Assembly: GCF_003751505.1 (NCBI RefSeq)
Contig: NZ_RJVB01000009.1
Location: 1 to 64,000, forward strand
Length of the DNA: 64,000 nt
Reading direction: 5' to 3'
Source: Erwinia sp. JUb26
GTDB taxonomy: Bacteria > Pseudomonadota > Gammaproteobacteria > Enterobacterales > Enterobacteriaceae
Of the stretch, positions 49,804 through 59,941 are shown piece after piece. The number at the start of each line of letters is the position of its first letter. The first letter of the stretch is position 1. The notes below the pieces were generated by a model. It saw only the letters and a list, made by a program, of their open reading frames with translations. It was not told the origin of the DNA and searched no databases. The translations under genes and the position numbers were made by a program.

Positions 49804-49829
49804 TTTCCGACAGAGGTTTGCAGTAAGGA

Positions 49830-49904
49830 TGGGGTATCGCCAAGCGGTAAGGCACCGGTTTTTGATACCGGCATTCCCTGGTTCGAATCCAGGTACCCCA
49901 GCCA
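49830..49904 (+). tRNA. tRNA-Gln (anticodon TTG), copy 1
   Basis: A 75-nt tRNA beginning TGGGGTATCGCC with the U1-A72 pair typical of tRNA-Gln and anticodon TTG. Confidence 0.97.
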
Positions 49905-49957
49905 GTTTTTGTAGTAGATTTAGATTTCTGACTGTCGTGTTATCACGATGCGGACAT

Positions 49958-50032
49958 TGGGATATCGCCAAGCGGTAAGGCACCGGTTTTTGATACCGGC
50001 ATTCCCTGGTTCGAATCCAGGTATCCCAGCCA
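49958..50032 (+). tRNA. tRNA-Gln (anticodon TTG), copy 2
   Basis: Same as copy 1 except at one acceptor-stem pair: TGGGATA/TATCCCA instead of TGGGGTA/TACCCCA, a compensated G-C to A-U change that keeps the stem intact. Confidence 0.97.
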
Positions 50033-50060
50033 GTCAGAAAGTAGTAAAGCAGTAACGTAC

Positions 50061-50137
50061 GGCTACTTAGCTCAGCTGGTTAGAGCACAGCACTCATAAT
50101 GCTGGGGTCACAGGTTCGATTCCCGTAGTAGCCACCA
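50061..50137 (+). tRNA. tRNA-Met elongator (CAT), copy 2
   Basis: A 77-nt tRNA with no difference seen from the copy at 49631. Confidence 0.95.
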
Positions 50138-50143
50138 AATTTT

Positions 50144-50218
50144 TGGGGTGTCGCCAAGCGGTAAGGCACTGGTTTCTGATACCAGCATTCCGGGGTTCGA
50201 ATCCCTGCACCCCAGCCA
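50144..50218 (+). tRNA. tRNA-Gln (anticodon CTG), copy 1
   Basis: A 75-nt tRNA with anticodon CTG, acceptor TGGGGTG/CACCCCA, and CCA end, only six bases after tRNA-Met. Confidence 0.97.
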
Positions 50219-50286
50219 TATAAAGACGGCTGGTTGTTATAAGTCGCAAAGTAAAAGTCGCCTGGTTCGCCAGTCGCAGTGAAAAT

Positions 50287-50361
50287 TGGGGTGTCGCCAA
50301 GTGGTAAGGCTCTGGTTTCTGATACCAGCATTCCGGGGTTCGAATCCCTGCACCCCAGCCA
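50287..50361 (+). tRNA. tRNA-Gln (anticodon CTG), copy 2
   Basis: As copy 1 but with two D-arm-side changes (CAAGTGG for CAAGCGG; GGCTCTGG for GGCACTGG). Last tRNA of the operon. Confidence 0.96.
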
Positions 50362-50367
50362 CAAAGT

Positions 50368-50395
50368 AAAAAAGCCCGCGCAAGCGGGCTTTTTT
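50368..50395 (+). terminator. terminator of the tRNA operon
   Basis: AGCCCGC pairs with GCGGGCT around GCAA, flanked by A and T runs. It starts 6 bases after the last tRNA. Confidence 0.9.
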
Positions 50396-50493
50396 ACATG
50401 TGTAGTTTACCTGGCTCAAACAAACTCACCGCTCAATAAAACAGACCGCTTAATGACAGCATCGGGCAGGCTTTCAACCCACCCGAAATAAAG

Positions 50494-51672
50494 CTACAGC
50501 CCCAGCGCGTACCGCAGCGCCTGACGCTTTAGCCCACCGGAATGCTCTGCCGCCATCAAGCCCAGGTTACGCACAAATTTTAACGGCGCAAGCTGATTGC
50601 TGAAGGCAAAATAAAACAGATCCATACCGCTCTGCATCAGTTGATTATCTTTCTGTCGCTGACGCTGATAACGCAGCAGCACCGCTTCCGAAGCCCAGTC
50701 CTCCGCGCGCAGACGCGACTCGCTCAGCACGTTAATCAGCGCGTCCACGTCGCGATAGCCGAGGTTCACCCCCTGCCCGGCCAGCGGATTGATGGTGTGG
50801 GCCGCATCACCGACCAGCGCCAGGCCCGGCTTAACGTAGTCGATGGCATGCCTGCGCACCAGCGGGAATGAGCCGGCGGCCACGGCGGTCACTTTGCCTA
50901 ACCGCGCCGGGAAGTGTGCAGCAATTTCTTTTTGCAGCTGGGGGATCGGCATCGCCTGCAGCTGACGAATACGCGCCGGGCTGTCATACCAGACCAGTGA
51001 TGCCCAGTTGTCGAACAGCGGCAGGAAAGCGCGCGGCCCCTGCGGGGTAAACTGCTGCCAGGTGGTATCACCGGCATCGTGTTCGCAGCGCACGCTGATC
51101 AGCATACAGGACTGGGCGTAGTTCCATCCGCGAATCCCTATTCCGGCCATCTGGCGAACCTGCGAATTAGCGCCGTCGGCGCCAATCACCAGACGCGCAT
51201 TCAGCCGCTTGCCATCAGCAAGCGTGAGCTGCCAGCCCCCGTTCATCGATTGCAAACCCTGCAGCCGCGCGGGGCAGATTGTCCGCACAGGCTGCTGCTG
51301 CAGGCGCTGCCAAAGCGCACGCTGCAGCACGCTGTTCTCCACCATGTAGCCGAGCTCGGGCAGGCCAAGCGAGGCGGCATCAAACGAGACCTGGGCCGTC
51401 TGCCACTCCCAGGTTTCAAGCCGGCGATAAGGCACACAGCGCATGGCGCTGACCGCGGGCCAGACATCAAGCTGTTTGAGTAAAGCGACGGAGGCGGCAC
51501 CAATGGCCGAGATACGCACGTCGGGAGGGCTTGCCGGATCAAACTCTGCCGGGGCTTCCTGCTCCAGAACCACCACCTCAAACCCATGCTGGGCCAGACC
51601 ACTGGCTAACGCGGCGCCCACCATGCCACCGCCCACGATAGCCACATCTACCTTCTGCTCATTTTCTGTCAT
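50494..51672 (-). CDS. ubiF: UbiF, ubiquinone C6-hydroxylase (3-demethoxyubiquinol 3-hydroxylase)
   Basis: The 392-aa FAD monooxygenase carries out the last ring hydroxylation of aerobic ubiquinone synthesis. It has the FAD motif VGGGMVGAALASGLAQHG (about 13-30), the mid-chain DGANSQVRQMAG motif, and GDAAHTINPLAGQGVNLGYR (about 283-302). UbiH and UbiI are paralogs, but the sequence and the place beside tRNAs and miaB fit UbiF. Confidence 0.96.
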   Translation of the reverse strand: MTENEQKVDVAIVGGGMVGAALASGLAQHGFEVVVLEQEAPAEFDPASPPDVRISAIGAASVALLKQLDVWPAVSAMRCVPYRRLETWEWQTAQVSFDAASLGLPELGYMVENSVLQRALWQRLQQQPVRTICPARLQGLQSMNGGWQLTLADGKRLNARLVIGADGANSQVRQMAGIGIRGWNYAQSCMLISVRCEHDAGDTTWQQFTPQGPRAFLPLFDNWASLVWYDSPARIRQLQAMPIPQLQKEIAAHFPARLGKVTAVAAGSFPLVRRHAIDYVKPGLALVGDAAHTINPLAGQGVNLGYRDVDALINVLSESRLRAEDWASEAVLLRYQRQRQKDNQLMQSGMDLFYFAFSNQLAPLKFVRNLGLMAAEHSGGLKRQALRYALGL

Positions 51673-51851
51673 TGTTTTTCCTTCACCGGCGTTGCCAATT
51701 ATGCTGTACAGCTACACCTCGCCGGGCGAATTCTGTTATCCTGATAGTTAGTAAGTGTACCGGATTTTAACCCCGTTACCTCAGTTTCACTGGTCGCGAA
51801 ACAACAGGATACGCGTCCAGCACTCTTTTCTGCATGACAAATGGCAAGTCG

Positions 51852-53276
51852 ATGACAAAAAAACTGCATATTAAAACCTGGGGCTGCCAGATGAATGAGT
51901 ATGACTCATCCAAAATGGCTGACCTGTTAAACAGCACCCACGGTTATACCCTGACCGAAGACGCGGAAGACGCGGACGTACTGCTGCTCAACACCTGCTC
52001 GATTCGCGAAAAGGCTCAGGAAAAGGTTTTCAATCTGCTTGGCCGTTGGCGAAAGCTGAAAGAAGCACGACCGGATGTGATTATCGGCGTGGGAGGCTGT
52101 GTGGCATCGCAGGAAGGCGAGCACATTCGTCAACGCGCCAGCTGCGTGGATATTGTTTTTGGCCCGCAGACCCTGCACCGCCTGCCGGAAATGATCAACA
52201 CCGTGCGCGGCACCAAAAGCCCGGTGGTCGACATCAGCTTCCCGGAAATTGAAAAATTCGACCGCATGCCCGAACCCCGCGCGGACGGACCGACGGCGTT
52301 TGTCTCTATCATGGAAGGCTGCAACAAGTACTGTACGTTCTGCGTGGTGCCCTATACGCGCGGTGAAGAGGTCAGCCGCCCGTCGGATGATATTCTCTTT
52401 GAGATCGCCCAGCTGGCAGCGCAGGGCGTGAGGGAAGTGAATCTGCTGGGGCAAAACGTTAACGCTTACCGGGGCGAAACTTACGACGGCGGAATCTGCA
52501 CGTTCGCCGAACTGCTGCGTCTGGTGGCCGCCATTGACGGTATTGACCGCATTCGCTTCACCACCAGCCATCCGATTGAATTTACCGACGATATTATCGA
52601 CGTTTATCGCGACACGCCGGAACTGGTCAGCTTCCTGCATCTGCCGGTACAGAGCGGAGCAGATCGTATACTCACGCTGATGAAGCGCTCGCATACCGCA
52701 CTGGAATATAAAGCGATTATTCGTAAGCTGTTGGCTGCCCGACCCGATATTCAGATGAGCTCCGACTTTATCATCGGCTTCCCCGGGGAAACCCAGGCCG
52801 ATTTTGAGCAAACCATGAAGCTGGTTGGCGATATTAACTTCGACGTCAGCTTCAGCTTTATCTACTCTGCGCGCCCCGGTACGCCCGCCGCCGATCTCCC
52901 GGACGATGTATCGGAAGACGAGAAGAAACAGCGTCTGTATATCCTGCAGGACCGCATTAACCAGCAGGCGATGGCGTGGAGCCGCCGTATGCTCGGCACC
53001 GTCCAGCGAATTCTGGTCGAAGGCACTTCGCGTAAAAATGTGATGGAGCTCTCCGGCCGCACGGAAAATAACCGCGTGGTCAATTTTGCCGGCACACCTG
53101 AACATATCGGCAAATTTGTCGATGTTGAAATCGTGGATGTCTATACCAACTCGCTGCGCGGTGTGCTGGTGCGTAGCGAAGAACAGATGGGCCTGCGCGT
53201 TATTGAGTCCCCTGCCTCGGTCATTGCCCGCACCCGCAAAGAAAATGAACTGGGCGTGAGTACTTTCCAGCCCTGA
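51852..53276 (+). CDS. miaB: MiaB, tRNA i6A37 methylthiotransferase
   Basis: MiaB (474 aa) converts i6A37 to ms2i6A37 in tRNAs reading UNN codons. The UPF0004 domain carries auxiliary-cluster Cys in [21 protein letters not shown] and VGGCVAS. The radical-SAM motif is CNKYCTFC (about 157-164), and a TRAM domain ends the protein. ATG 51852 ([13 protein letters not shown]) gives the E. coli length; an ATG six codons earlier is less likely. Divergent from ubiF. Confidence 0.97.
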   Translation: MTKKLHIKTWGCQMNEYDSSKMADLLNSTHGYTLTEDAEDADVLLLNTCSIREKAQEKVFNLLGRWRKLKEARPDVIIGVGGCVASQEGEHIRQRASCVDIVFGPQTLHRLPEMINTVRGTKSPVVDISFPEIEKFDRMPEPRADGPTAFVSIMEGCNKYCTFCVVPYTRGEEVSRPSDDILFEIAQLAAQGVREVNLLGQNVNAYRGETYDGGICTFAELLRLVAAIDGIDRIRFTTSHPIEFTDDIIDVYRDTPELVSFLHLPVQSGADRILTLMKRSHTALEYKAIIRKLLAARPDIQMSSDFIIGFPGETQADFEQTMKLVGDINFDVSFSFIYSARPGTPAADLPDDVSEDEKKQRLYILQDRINQQAMAWSRRMLGTVQRILVEGTSRKNVMELSGRTENNRVVNFAGTPEHIGKFVDVEIVDVYTNSLRGVLVRSEEQMGLRVIESPASVIARTRKENELGVSTFQP

Positions 53277-53374
53277 TCCCGCCTTAAAATGCGGCGAGGC
53301 TTCCAGTTCGCCGCATTATTTCATGCAACAACGGTTGGTTTCTGAAATCTCAGCCCAAATATCGACTGAGACGC

Positions 53375-53403
53375 TTGCACCTTTGCGCCTCGCCATAAAT
53401 AAT
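53375..53403 (+). promoter_or_regulatory. candidate ybeZ operon promoter
   Basis: TTGCAC (53375-53380), 17 bases, AATAAT (53398-53403) is a possible sigma-70 promoter 76 bases before ybeZ. The overlapping CTTGCAC and CGCCATAA recall sigma-32 boxes, but the spacing is too short. Weak evidence. Confidence 0.3.
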
Positions 53404-53479
53404 TCCCTTATGGCACTGGCGCTTAAGTCGGTGAAGTCCACTTTTCTCAACCTGGCCCTGAGTGACCCAAAGGATTAGT

Positions 53480-54544
53480 TTGAATATTGAAACACGTGAA
53501 ATTACCTTAGACCCGGCCGATAACACCCGACTGCTGAGCCTGTGTGGCCCGTTCGACGACAACATCAAGCAGCTGGAACGCCGTCTTGGGATTGAAATAA
53601 ACCGACGGGATAATGCGTTTAAGCTGGTCGGGCGTGCGCTTTGCGTCAACGCCGCCGTGGATATTCTGCGCGATCTGTACGTGGATACCGCCCCCGTGCG
53701 TGGCCACATTCCGGATATCGATCCGGAACAAATCCACCTGGCGATTAAAGAGAGCCGGGTACTGGAGCAGACCGCTGAGAGCGTGCCGGACTTTGGCAAG
53801 GCCATTCACATCAAGACCAAACGCGGCGTGATCAAGCCACGTACGCCGAACCAGGCGCAGTACATTGCCAATATTCTCGACCACGACGTGACCTTTGGTA
53901 TCGGGCCTGCGGGTACCGGTAAAACCTATCTGGCGGTGGCCGCTGCGGTAGATGCGCTGGAGCGACAGGAGATCCGTCGTATCATGCTGACTCGTCCGGC
54001 GGTCGAAGCCGGTGAGAAACTGGGCTTCCTGCCCGGCGATCTCAGCCAGAAGGTCGATCCTTACCTGCGTCCGCTGTATGACGCCCTGTTTGAGATGCTG
54101 GGCTTTGAGCGCGTAGAGAAGCTGATTGAACGCAACGTGATTGAAGTCGCCCCGCTGGCCTACATGCGCGGGCGTACCCTGAACGACGCGTTTATCATTC
54201 TTGATGAAAGCCAGAACACTACCATCGAACAGATGAAGATGTTCCTGACGCGTATCGGCTTCAACTCAAGAGCGGTGATTACCGGTGATGTGACCCAGAT
54301 TGACCTGCCGCGTAATCTGAAATCCGGTCTGCGCCATGCGATTGAAGTGTTATCTGACGTGCCGGAATTGAGTTTCAACTTCTTCCACAGCGAAGACGTT
54401 GTGCGCCATCCGGTCGTTGCCCGCATTGTTGTTGCCTATGAAGCCTGGGAAAGCGCCGATCAAAAACGGCGCGATGCCCTGGCAGAAGAACGTAAACGTG
54501 AACCGCTTGCCCTGCAGCAGGCCGCTTCACAGGAGCCCAGATGA
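53480..54544 (+). CDS. ybeZ: YbeZ, PhoH-family ATPase
   Basis: The protein (354 aa from TTG 53480) is a PhoH-like NTPase. It has an N-terminal KH-like region, Walker [12 protein letters not shown] (about 145-155), and Walker [10 protein letters not shown] (about 235-243). It starts at TTG with AAAGGA upstream, matching the E. coli N-terminus (NIETREITL); a GTG six codons earlier is possible. It is linked genetically and physically with YbeY in RNA and ribosome maturation. Confidence 0.94.
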   Translation: MNIETREITLDPADNTRLLSLCGPFDDNIKQLERRLGIEINRRDNAFKLVGRALCVNAAVDILRDLYVDTAPVRGHIPDIDPEQIHLAIKESRVLEQTAESVPDFGKAIHIKTKRGVIKPRTPNQAQYIANILDHDVTFGIGPAGTGKTYLAVAAAVDALERQEIRRIMLTRPAVEAGEKLGFLPGDLSQKVDPYLRPLYDALFEMLGFERVEKLIERNVIEVAPLAYMRGRTLNDAFIILDESQNTTIEQMKMFLTRIGFNSRAVITGDVTQIDLPRNLKSGLRHAIEVLSDVPELSFNFFHSEDVVRHPVVARIVVAYEAWESADQKRRDALAEERKREPLALQQAASQEPR

Positions 54545-55008
54545 GTACAGTCATTCTTGACCTGCAGTTAGCCTGTGAAAGTGAACAGGGATTACCACCG
54601 GAAGCCGACTTTCGCCGCTGGCTGGAAGCGGTGCTGCCGCAGTTCCAGCCGGAAAGTGAAGTCACCATTCGCGTGGTGGATGAAGCGGAAAGCCATGAGT
54701 TGAACCATACGTATCGCGGTAAGGACAAGCCAACCAACGTGCTGTCTTTTCCGTTTGAAGCGCCGCCGGGCATTGAACTGCCCCTGCTGGGTGACCTGAT
54801 TATTTGCCGTCAGGTGGTGGAGCAAGAAGCGCAGGAGCAGGAAAAAGCGCTGGAGGCGCACTGGGCGCACATGGTGATCCACGGCAGCCTGCACTTATTA
54901 GGTTATGATCACATCGAAGATGATGAAGCCGAAGAGATGGAATCGCTGGAGACCGAGATAATGCTTGCTCTTGGCTATCCCGATCCGTACATTTCGGAGA
55001 AAGAATAA
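54541..55008 (+). CDS. ybeY: YbeY, endoribonuclease for 16S rRNA maturation
   Basis: YbeY (155 aa) is a zinc-dependent endoribonuclease involved in 16S rRNA 3'-end maturation and ribosome quality control. The zinc motif [11 protein letters not shown] (His114, 118, 124 region) and conserved Arg in [15 protein letters not shown] are present. It overlaps ybeZ by ATGA. Confidence 0.97.
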   Translation: MSTVILDLQLACESEQGLPPEADFRRWLEAVLPQFQPESEVTIRVVDEAESHELNHTYRGKDKPTNVLSFPFEAPPGIELPLLGDLIICRQVVEQEAQEQEKALEAHWAHMVIHGSLHLLGYDHIEDDEAEEMESLETEIMLALGYPDPYISEKE

Positions 55009-55091
55009 GTACTGGCGTATCCAGCTTGCTGTACGCCTTGCCCCTACGGGGGCAGCCGATCCCTTAACAGAGAGACTAACTCAAAAACGCC

Positions 55092-55970
55092 ATGAGCGAT
55101 GACCATTCACAGAACAACGACAGTCCCAGTAGCAAAAAGGGATTTTTTAGCCTGATCCTCAACCAGCTGTTCCACGGTGAGCCAAAAAACCGTGATGACC
55201 TGCTTGAGCTCATCCGTGATTCCGAGCAGAACGAGCTGATCGATCCGGATACCCGGGACATGCTGGAGGGGGTGATGGATATCGCCGAGCAGCGTGTACG
55301 CGACATTATGATCCCCCGTTCCCAGATGGTCACCCTGAAGCGCAATATGTCGCTTGAGGAGTGTCTGGCGGTGATTATTGACTCAGCCCACTCGCGCTTC
55401 CCGGTGATCAGTGAAGACAAGGATCATGTTGAAGGCATCCTGATGGCGAAAGACCTGCTGCCGTTTATGAGCAGCAGCTCCGAGCCGTTCAGTATAGAAA
55501 AAGTCCTGCGCCAGGCCGTTGTGGTGCCGGAAAGTAAGCGTGTCGACCGTATGCTGAAAGAGTTCCGCTCCCAGCGCTACCATATGGCGATCGTCATTGA
55601 TGAGTTTGGCGGTGTTTCCGGCCTGGTGACCATCGAAGATATTCTCGAGCTGATCGTTGGCGAAATCGAAGATGAATATGACGATGAAGAAGATCGTGAT
55701 ATCCGCCAGCTGAGCCGTCATACCTACACCGTGCGAGCGCTGGCCCCGATTGAAGACTTTAATGACGTCTTTGGCACCCACTTCAGCGATGAAGAGGTCG
55801 ATACCATCGGTGGGCTGGTGATGCAGGGCTTCGGCCATCTCCCGGCGCGCGGAGAGAGTATCGAAATCGACGGTTATCAGTTTAAAGTCGCGATGGCCGA
55901 CAGCCGCCGTATCATCCAGGTCCATGTCAGGGTTCCGGAAAACTCGCCACAGCCCACTCTGGAAGAGTAA
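55092..55970 (+). CDS. ybeX: YbeX/CorC, CBS-domain protein
   Basis: The 292-aa cytoplasmic protein has two CBS domains (about 68-190; [20 protein letters not shown] and [20 protein letters not shown]) and a C-terminal CorC/HlyC transporter-associated domain. It is linked to magnesium/cobalt efflux and to ribosome maturation in E. coli. Third gene of ybeZYX-lnt. Confidence 0.96.
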   Translation: MSDDHSQNNDSPSSKKGFFSLILNQLFHGEPKNRDDLLELIRDSEQNELIDPDTRDMLEGVMDIAEQRVRDIMIPRSQMVTLKRNMSLEECLAVIIDSAHSRFPVISEDKDHVEGILMAKDLLPFMSSSSEPFSIEKVLRQAVVVPESKRVDRMLKEFRSQRYHMAIVIDEFGGVSGLVTIEDILELIVGEIEDEYDDEEDRDIRQLSRHTYTVRALAPIEDFNDVFGTHFSDEEVDTIGGLVMQGFGHLPARGESIEIDGYQFKVAMADSRRIIQVHVRVPENSPQPTLEE

Positions 55971-55977
55971 TTACCTT

Positions 55978-57519
55978 ATGGCAATTGCCTCAATGTACCA
56001 GCGCCAGCGGGTTCGCCTGCTGCTCGCGCTGTTAACGGGTGCCGCTGGCACCCTTTCTTTCTCCCCTTATGATTTCTGGCCGGCCGCCCTCGTCTCTTTA
56101 ATCGGGCTTCAGGCGCTAACGTTAAACCGCACCACCAGGCAGGCCTGCGCAATAGGGTTTGCGTGGGGCTTTGGCCTGTTCGGCAGCGGCATTAACTGGG
56201 TCTATGTCAGCATTGCCACCTTTGGCGGTATGCCCGGCCCGGTGAATATTTTCCTCGTGGTTCTGCTGGCAGCGTATCTGTCGCTGTACCCGATGCTGTT
56301 TACCACCCTGCTTAACCGCCTGTTCCGGAAAACCACGCTGCTGCGGCTGGTTCTGGTGGCGCCGGTTCTCTGGCAGGCAACGGAGTTTTTACGCGGCTGG
56401 ATCTTAACCGGCTTCCCGTGGCTGCAGTTCGGCTACAGCCAGATTAACGGCCCGCTGAAAGGGCTGGCCCCGCTGGTTGGTGTGGAAGGCATTACTTTCA
56501 TGCTGATGGTGATTGCCGGTCTGCTGGTCTTTGCCGCCAGTCAGCGTCGCTGGGGTGCGGGTATCATCGCACTGGCCCTGCTTTTAATGCCGTGGCCTCT
56601 CCGTCTGATCAACTGGTTCCAGCCGCTGCCGGAACGCGCCGTGGACGTCGCGCTGGTGCAGGGCAATATCGCGCAATCGATGAAGTGGGATCCTAACCAG
56701 CTGGTTAATACGCTAAAAACCTATACCGCGCTTAGCCGTCCCTTCGTCGGCAAAGCACCGATTATTATCTGGCCGGAGTCCGCTATTCCCGATCTGGAAA
56801 CCCGGCAGCAGCCGTTCCTGAAAGAGGTGGATGAGCAGCTTCGCAACGGCGGCAGCAGCCTGATTACCGGGATTGTTGACTCGCGCCTCGAAAATAACCG
56901 CTACCACGACTACAACTCGATTATCGTGCTAGGCGGACCGGAGCCTTACAACTACTTCAGCGGCAACCGCTACCAGAAGAATCATCTGGTGCCTTTCGGT
57001 GAGTTTGTCCCGCTGGAATCGCTGCTTCGTCCGCTGGCTCCGTTCTTCGATCTGCCGATGTCCTCCTTCAGCCGTGGCAGCTACGTTCAGCCGCAGCTCA
57101 AAGTGGCAGGCTTTAATCTGACCGCCGCGATCTGCTACGAAATCGTGCTGGGCCAGCAGGTGCGGGATAACTTCCAGCCGGATACCAACTTCCTGCTGAC
57201 CATCTCTAACGATGCCTGGTTTGGCCATTCCATCGGCCCCTGGCAGCATCTCCAAATGGCGCAGATGCGCGCGCTGGAGCTCGGTCGCCCGCTGCTGCGC
57301 AGCACCAATAATGGCGTAACGGCCATCGTGGATGCGAAAGGGGATATCAGCCAGATTATTCCCCAGTTCACCGCTGAGGTGCTGTCTGCCAAGGTCACGC
57401 CAACAACGGGCCTGACGCCTTATGCGCGTATCGGTAACTGGGGCGTGTGGGCTATCTCGCTGCTCTTCGTCGTGTTGGGTGGCATCTGCCGCTGGCGCTC
57501 ACGCAGGTCCGCGCGTTAA
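55978..57519 (+). CDS. lnt: apolipoprotein N-acyltransferase
   Basis: Lnt (513 aa) adds the third acyl chain to lipoproteins in the inner membrane. It has about eight membrane segments (1-215 and at the C-terminus) around a periplasmic nitrilase domain with catalytic Glu in [10 protein letters not shown], Lys in [11 protein letters not shown] (region), and Cys in [13 protein letters not shown] 55978 is chosen, 7 bases after ybeX, matching the E. coli N-terminus. Confidence 0.97.
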   Translation: MAIASMYQRQRVRLLLALLTGAAGTLSFSPYDFWPAALVSLIGLQALTLNRTTRQACAIGFAWGFGLFGSGINWVYVSIATFGGMPGPVNIFLVVLLAAYLSLYPMLFTTLLNRLFRKTTLLRLVLVAPVLWQATEFLRGWILTGFPWLQFGYSQINGPLKGLAPLVGVEGITFMLMVIAGLLVFAASQRRWGAGIIALALLLMPWPLRLINWFQPLPERAVDVALVQGNIAQSMKWDPNQLVNTLKTYTALSRPFVGKAPIIIWPESAIPDLETRQQPFLKEVDEQLRNGGSSLITGIVDSRLENNRYHDYNSIIVLGGPEPYNYFSGNRYQKNHLVPFGEFVPLESLLRPLAPFFDLPMSSFSRGSYVQPQLKVAGFNLTAAICYEIVLGQQVRDNFQPDTNFLLTISNDAWFGHSIGPWQHLQMAQMRALELGRPLLRSTNNGVTAIVDAKGDISQIIPQFTAEVLSAKVTPTTGLTPYARIGNWGVWAISLLFVVLGGICRWRSRRSAR

Positions 57520-57527
57520 ATCTGTCC

Positions 57528-57559
57528 GGGGCCAGCCTGTGCGCTGGCCCCGCATTTCT
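57528..57559 (+). terminator. terminator after lnt
   Basis: GGGGCCAGC pairs perfectly with GCTGGCCCC (57528-57536, 57543-57551), followed by GCATTTCTT, 8 bases after the lnt stop. Confidence 0.7.
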
Positions 57560-57771
57560 TGCATTATTCAAGTCGCACTCTTTCGGCCCCCGTTTCCATC
57601 ACTACGTTTTCCCTCACCTGTACTCGCTGCCTTTTTCCAGCTCCCTTTTTCTAATGCTACTCCTCCACTGCATTACCGGTCTGCGCTACCTTACTGACCG
57701 ACTCTCAGGATCCCCTGTGCGTTCTGCACCCCGCTCGCCGTTTATGCTGCACTTTTGTTAAAAAACCGCCG

Positions 57772-57788
57772 TTGGCACGATGATTGCA
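57772..57788 (+). promoter_or_regulatory. sigma-54 promoter of gltIJKL
   Basis: TTGGCACGATGATTGCA matches the RpoN consensus at every fixed position: GG (57774-57775) and GC (57786-57787) separated by ten bases. Transcription would start near 57799. The operon is nitrogen-regulated in E. coli, which fits. Confidence 0.85.
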
Positions 57789-57844
57789 AAATATTTCCGT
57801 GAAAACGTGTGTCGCCCTTAACAAAGTCATGACGAAACGCCTTA

Positions 57845-57913
57845 CGCACCATAATGGAGCATTAAATGCACTATTTTGGATCTCAGGTGATAATCAAGCG
57901 CCAGATTGGTGCG
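57845..57913. promoter_or_regulatory. three NtrC-like enhancer sites
   Basis: Compared with TGCACC-N4-TGGTGCA: 57845-57861 (CGCACCATAATGGAGCA, two mismatches), 57867-57883 (TGCACTATTTTGG, right end degenerate), and 57897-57913 (AGCGCCAGATTGGTGCG, three mismatches). Centres are 22 and 30 bases apart. They lie downstream of the predicted transcription start, not upstream as usual. Confidence 0.55.
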
Positions 57914-58084
57914 GCATGACTCGCAAAAAGAAAACTTTTTCGTATCCTGCCGTTAACATTCGGCTATGTTATTTGAGAAAGACCACGTTAACCGCAGTAC
58001 AAAAAACAGATAAACAGCTGGAAATACACACAACATCACGCAGGCGTAGTGTCATTCACGCCACAACAGCACAGGAGTTGGAAC

Positions 58085-59008
58085 ATGAAATTACGGAAAC
58101 TGGGGCTTTGCCTTGCGCTGGCAGGTTTTGCCTCCGGTATTGCCCAGGCTGAAGAGGCTGCGGCACCGCAGGCAGCAGATGCACAAACCCAGACCCTGGA
58201 AAAGATCGCTAAAAACGGCGTAATAGTCGTGGGCCACCGTGAATCATCCGTCCCGTTCTCCTACTACGATAATCAGCAAAAAGTGGTGGGTTATTCTCAG
58301 GCGTATTCTGACGCCATCGTTGAAGCGGTTAAAAAGAAACTCAACAAGCCTGACCTGCAGGTTAAGCTGCTGCCAATCACCTCACAGAACCGCATCCCGC
58401 TGCTGCAAAACGGCACCTATGATTTCGAATGCGGTTCCACAACCAATAACCTCGAACGCCAGAAACAGGCCGCCTTCTCTGACAGCATCTTCGTTGTCGG
58501 TACCCGCCTGCTGGTGAAAAAAGGTGGCCCGATTAAAGATTTTGCTGACCTGAAAGGGAAAAGCGTCGTGGTCACCTCCGGCACCACGTCTGAAATCCTG
58601 CTGAACAAGCTGAATGACGAGAAGAAAATGGAAATGCGCATCATCAGCGCGAAAGATCACGGTGACTCGTTCCGTACGCTGGAAAGCGGGCGCGCGGTGG
58701 CCTTTATGATGGATGATGCTCTACTGGCCGGTGAACGCGCGAAAGCCAAGAAACCGTCTAACTGGGAAATTCTCGGTACGCCACAGTCGCATGAAGCCTA
58801 CGGCTGTATGCTGCGTAAGGGTGATAGCGAATTCAAGAAGCTGATGGATGACACTATCGCGCAGACGCAGACGTCCGGCGAAGCGGCGAAATGGTTCGAC
58901 AAATGGTTTAAACAGCCAATCCCACCGAAAAACATGACCATGGACTTCGATCTCTCTGACGATATGAAAGCGCTGTTCAAGTCTCCTAACGACAAGGCAA
59001 TGAATTAA
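58085..59008 (+). CDS. gltI: GltI, glutamate/aspartate periplasmic binding protein
   Basis: GltI (307 aa) is the solute-binding protein of the GltIJKL importer. It has a 22-residue signal peptide ending GIAQA and a class 3 binding fold with VVGHRESSVPFSYYDNQQKV (about 52-71) and conserved ligand residues in TTSEILLNKLN. ATG 58085 follows AGGAG; a frame extension 12 codons upstream is not supported. Confidence 0.98.
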   Translation: MKLRKLGLCLALAGFASGIAQAEEAAAPQAADAQTQTLEKIAKNGVIVVGHRESSVPFSYYDNQQKVVGYSQAYSDAIVEAVKKKLNKPDLQVKLLPITSQNRIPLLQNGTYDFECGSTTNNLERQKQAAFSDSIFVVGTRLLVKKGGPIKDFADLKGKSVVVTSGTTSEILLNKLNDEKKMEMRIISAKDHGDSFRTLESGRAVAFMMDDALLAGERAKAKKPSNWEILGTPQSHEAYGCMLRKGDSEFKKLMDDTIAQTQTSGEAAKWFDKWFKQPIPPKNMTMDFDLSDDMKALFKSPNDKAMN

Positions 59009-59011
59009 TAA

Positions 59012-59187
59012 CGAAAATAAAGGGCAGTCTGCTGCCCTACGATTGTTGAATACAGGCCCGGACAGACACGGCCAGGCTGATTGGGCAAAAGCCACGCAGC
59101 CTGGCTAAGGTATTAAGCGGTCGTTCCCCGCAGCGTACATCAGGGCCTCTCATCAATCTTCAGGGTAGCGGTCGCTACCCTTTTTTT
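59012..59187 (+). ncRNA. sroC: SroC-like sRNA in the gltI-gltJ gap
   Basis: The 192-base gap starts with a hairpin (AGGGCAG/CTGCCCT, 59021-59037) and ends in a terminator (GGGTAGCG/CGCTACCC plus seven T, to 59187) just before gltJ. Position and both structures match E. coli SroC, an RNA released from gltIJKL mRNA that sponges GcvB. The 5' end is approximate. Confidence 0.75.
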
Positions 59188-59200
59188 ACCGGAGTCGTTT

Positions 59201-59941
59201 ATGTCAATTGATTGGAACTGGGGTATCTTCCTGCAACAGGCCCCGTTCGGTAATACCACCTACCTTGGCTGGCTATGGTCTGGTTTCCAGGTCACCGTTG
59301 CCGTCTCAGTCTGCGCCTGGATTATCGCTCTGCTGGTTGGATCGCTGTTTGGTATTTTGCGCACCGTACCTAACCGCTGGCTGTCAACGCTGGGCACCTG
59401 CTACGTTGAGCTTTTCCGCAACGTGCCGCTGATCGTTCAGTTCTTTATCTGGTATCTGGTTATCCCGGAGCTGCTGCCTGAAAGCATCGGCATGTGGTTC
59501 AAATCGGAGCTGGACCCGAATATTCAGTTCTTTACCTGTTCGGTACTCTGCCTGGGGCTGTTTACCGCCGCGCGCGTGTGCGAGCAGGTCCGCGCCGCGA
59601 TTCAGTCTTTACCATCCGGTCAGAAAAACGCCGGGCTGGCGATGGGTCTGACGCTGCCACAAACCTACCGTTACGTCCTGCTGCCTAACGCCTATCGCGT
59701 TATCGTGCCGCCAATGACGTCTGAAATGCTGAACCTGGTGAAAAACTCGGCGATTGCTTCAACCATTGGTCTGGTGGATATGGCGGCGCAGGCGGGCAAA
59801 CTGCTGGATTACTCCGCACACGCCTACGAATCCTTTACGGCGATTACGCTGGCCTACATCGCCATCAATGCGGTGATTATGCTGCTGATGAGCCTGGTTG
59901 AACGTAAAGTGCGCCTGCCCGGCAATACGGGAGGAAAATAA
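59201..59941 (+). CDS. gltJ: GltJ, glutamate/aspartate ABC permease
   Basis: GltJ (246 aa) is one of two inner-membrane permeases of the importer, with about five helices and the EAA-type loop [20 protein letters not shown] (about 146-165) that contacts GltL. It lies beyond the SroC terminator, so readthrough sets its level relative to gltI. Confidence 0.98.
   Translation: MSIDWNWGIFLQQAPFGNTTYLGWLWSGFQVTVAVSVCAWIIALLVGSLFGILRTVPNRWLSTLGTCYVELFRNVPLIVQFFIWYLVIPELLPESIGMWFKSELDPNIQFFTCSVLCLGLFTAARVCEQVRAAIQSLPSGQKNAGLAMGLTLPQTYRYVLLPNAYRVIVPPMTSEMLNLVKNSAIASTIGLVDMAAQAGKLLDYSAHAYESFTAITLAYIAINAVIMLLMSLVERKVRLPGNTGGK

Larger units (their letters stand above)
57560..58084 (+). promoter_or_regulatory. 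gltI upstream control region and long leader
   Basis: These 525 bases hold no supported gene; a short open frame at 57784-58152 lacks a ribosome site and runs into gltI out of frame. They contain a sigma-54 promoter (57772-57788), three NtrC-like sites downstream of it, and a C/A-rich GcvB-type target near 58026-58036. The predicted leader is about 285 bases. Confidence 0.6.

Noticed and set aside
49631-50361. CRISPR-like spacing of repeated units
   Set aside because: The repeats are seven tRNA genes; spacers are irregular and no cas gene is present.
57784-58152. 122-codon frame upstream of and overlapping gltI
   Set aside because: No ribosome site, out of frame with gltI, and lies in the regulatory leader.
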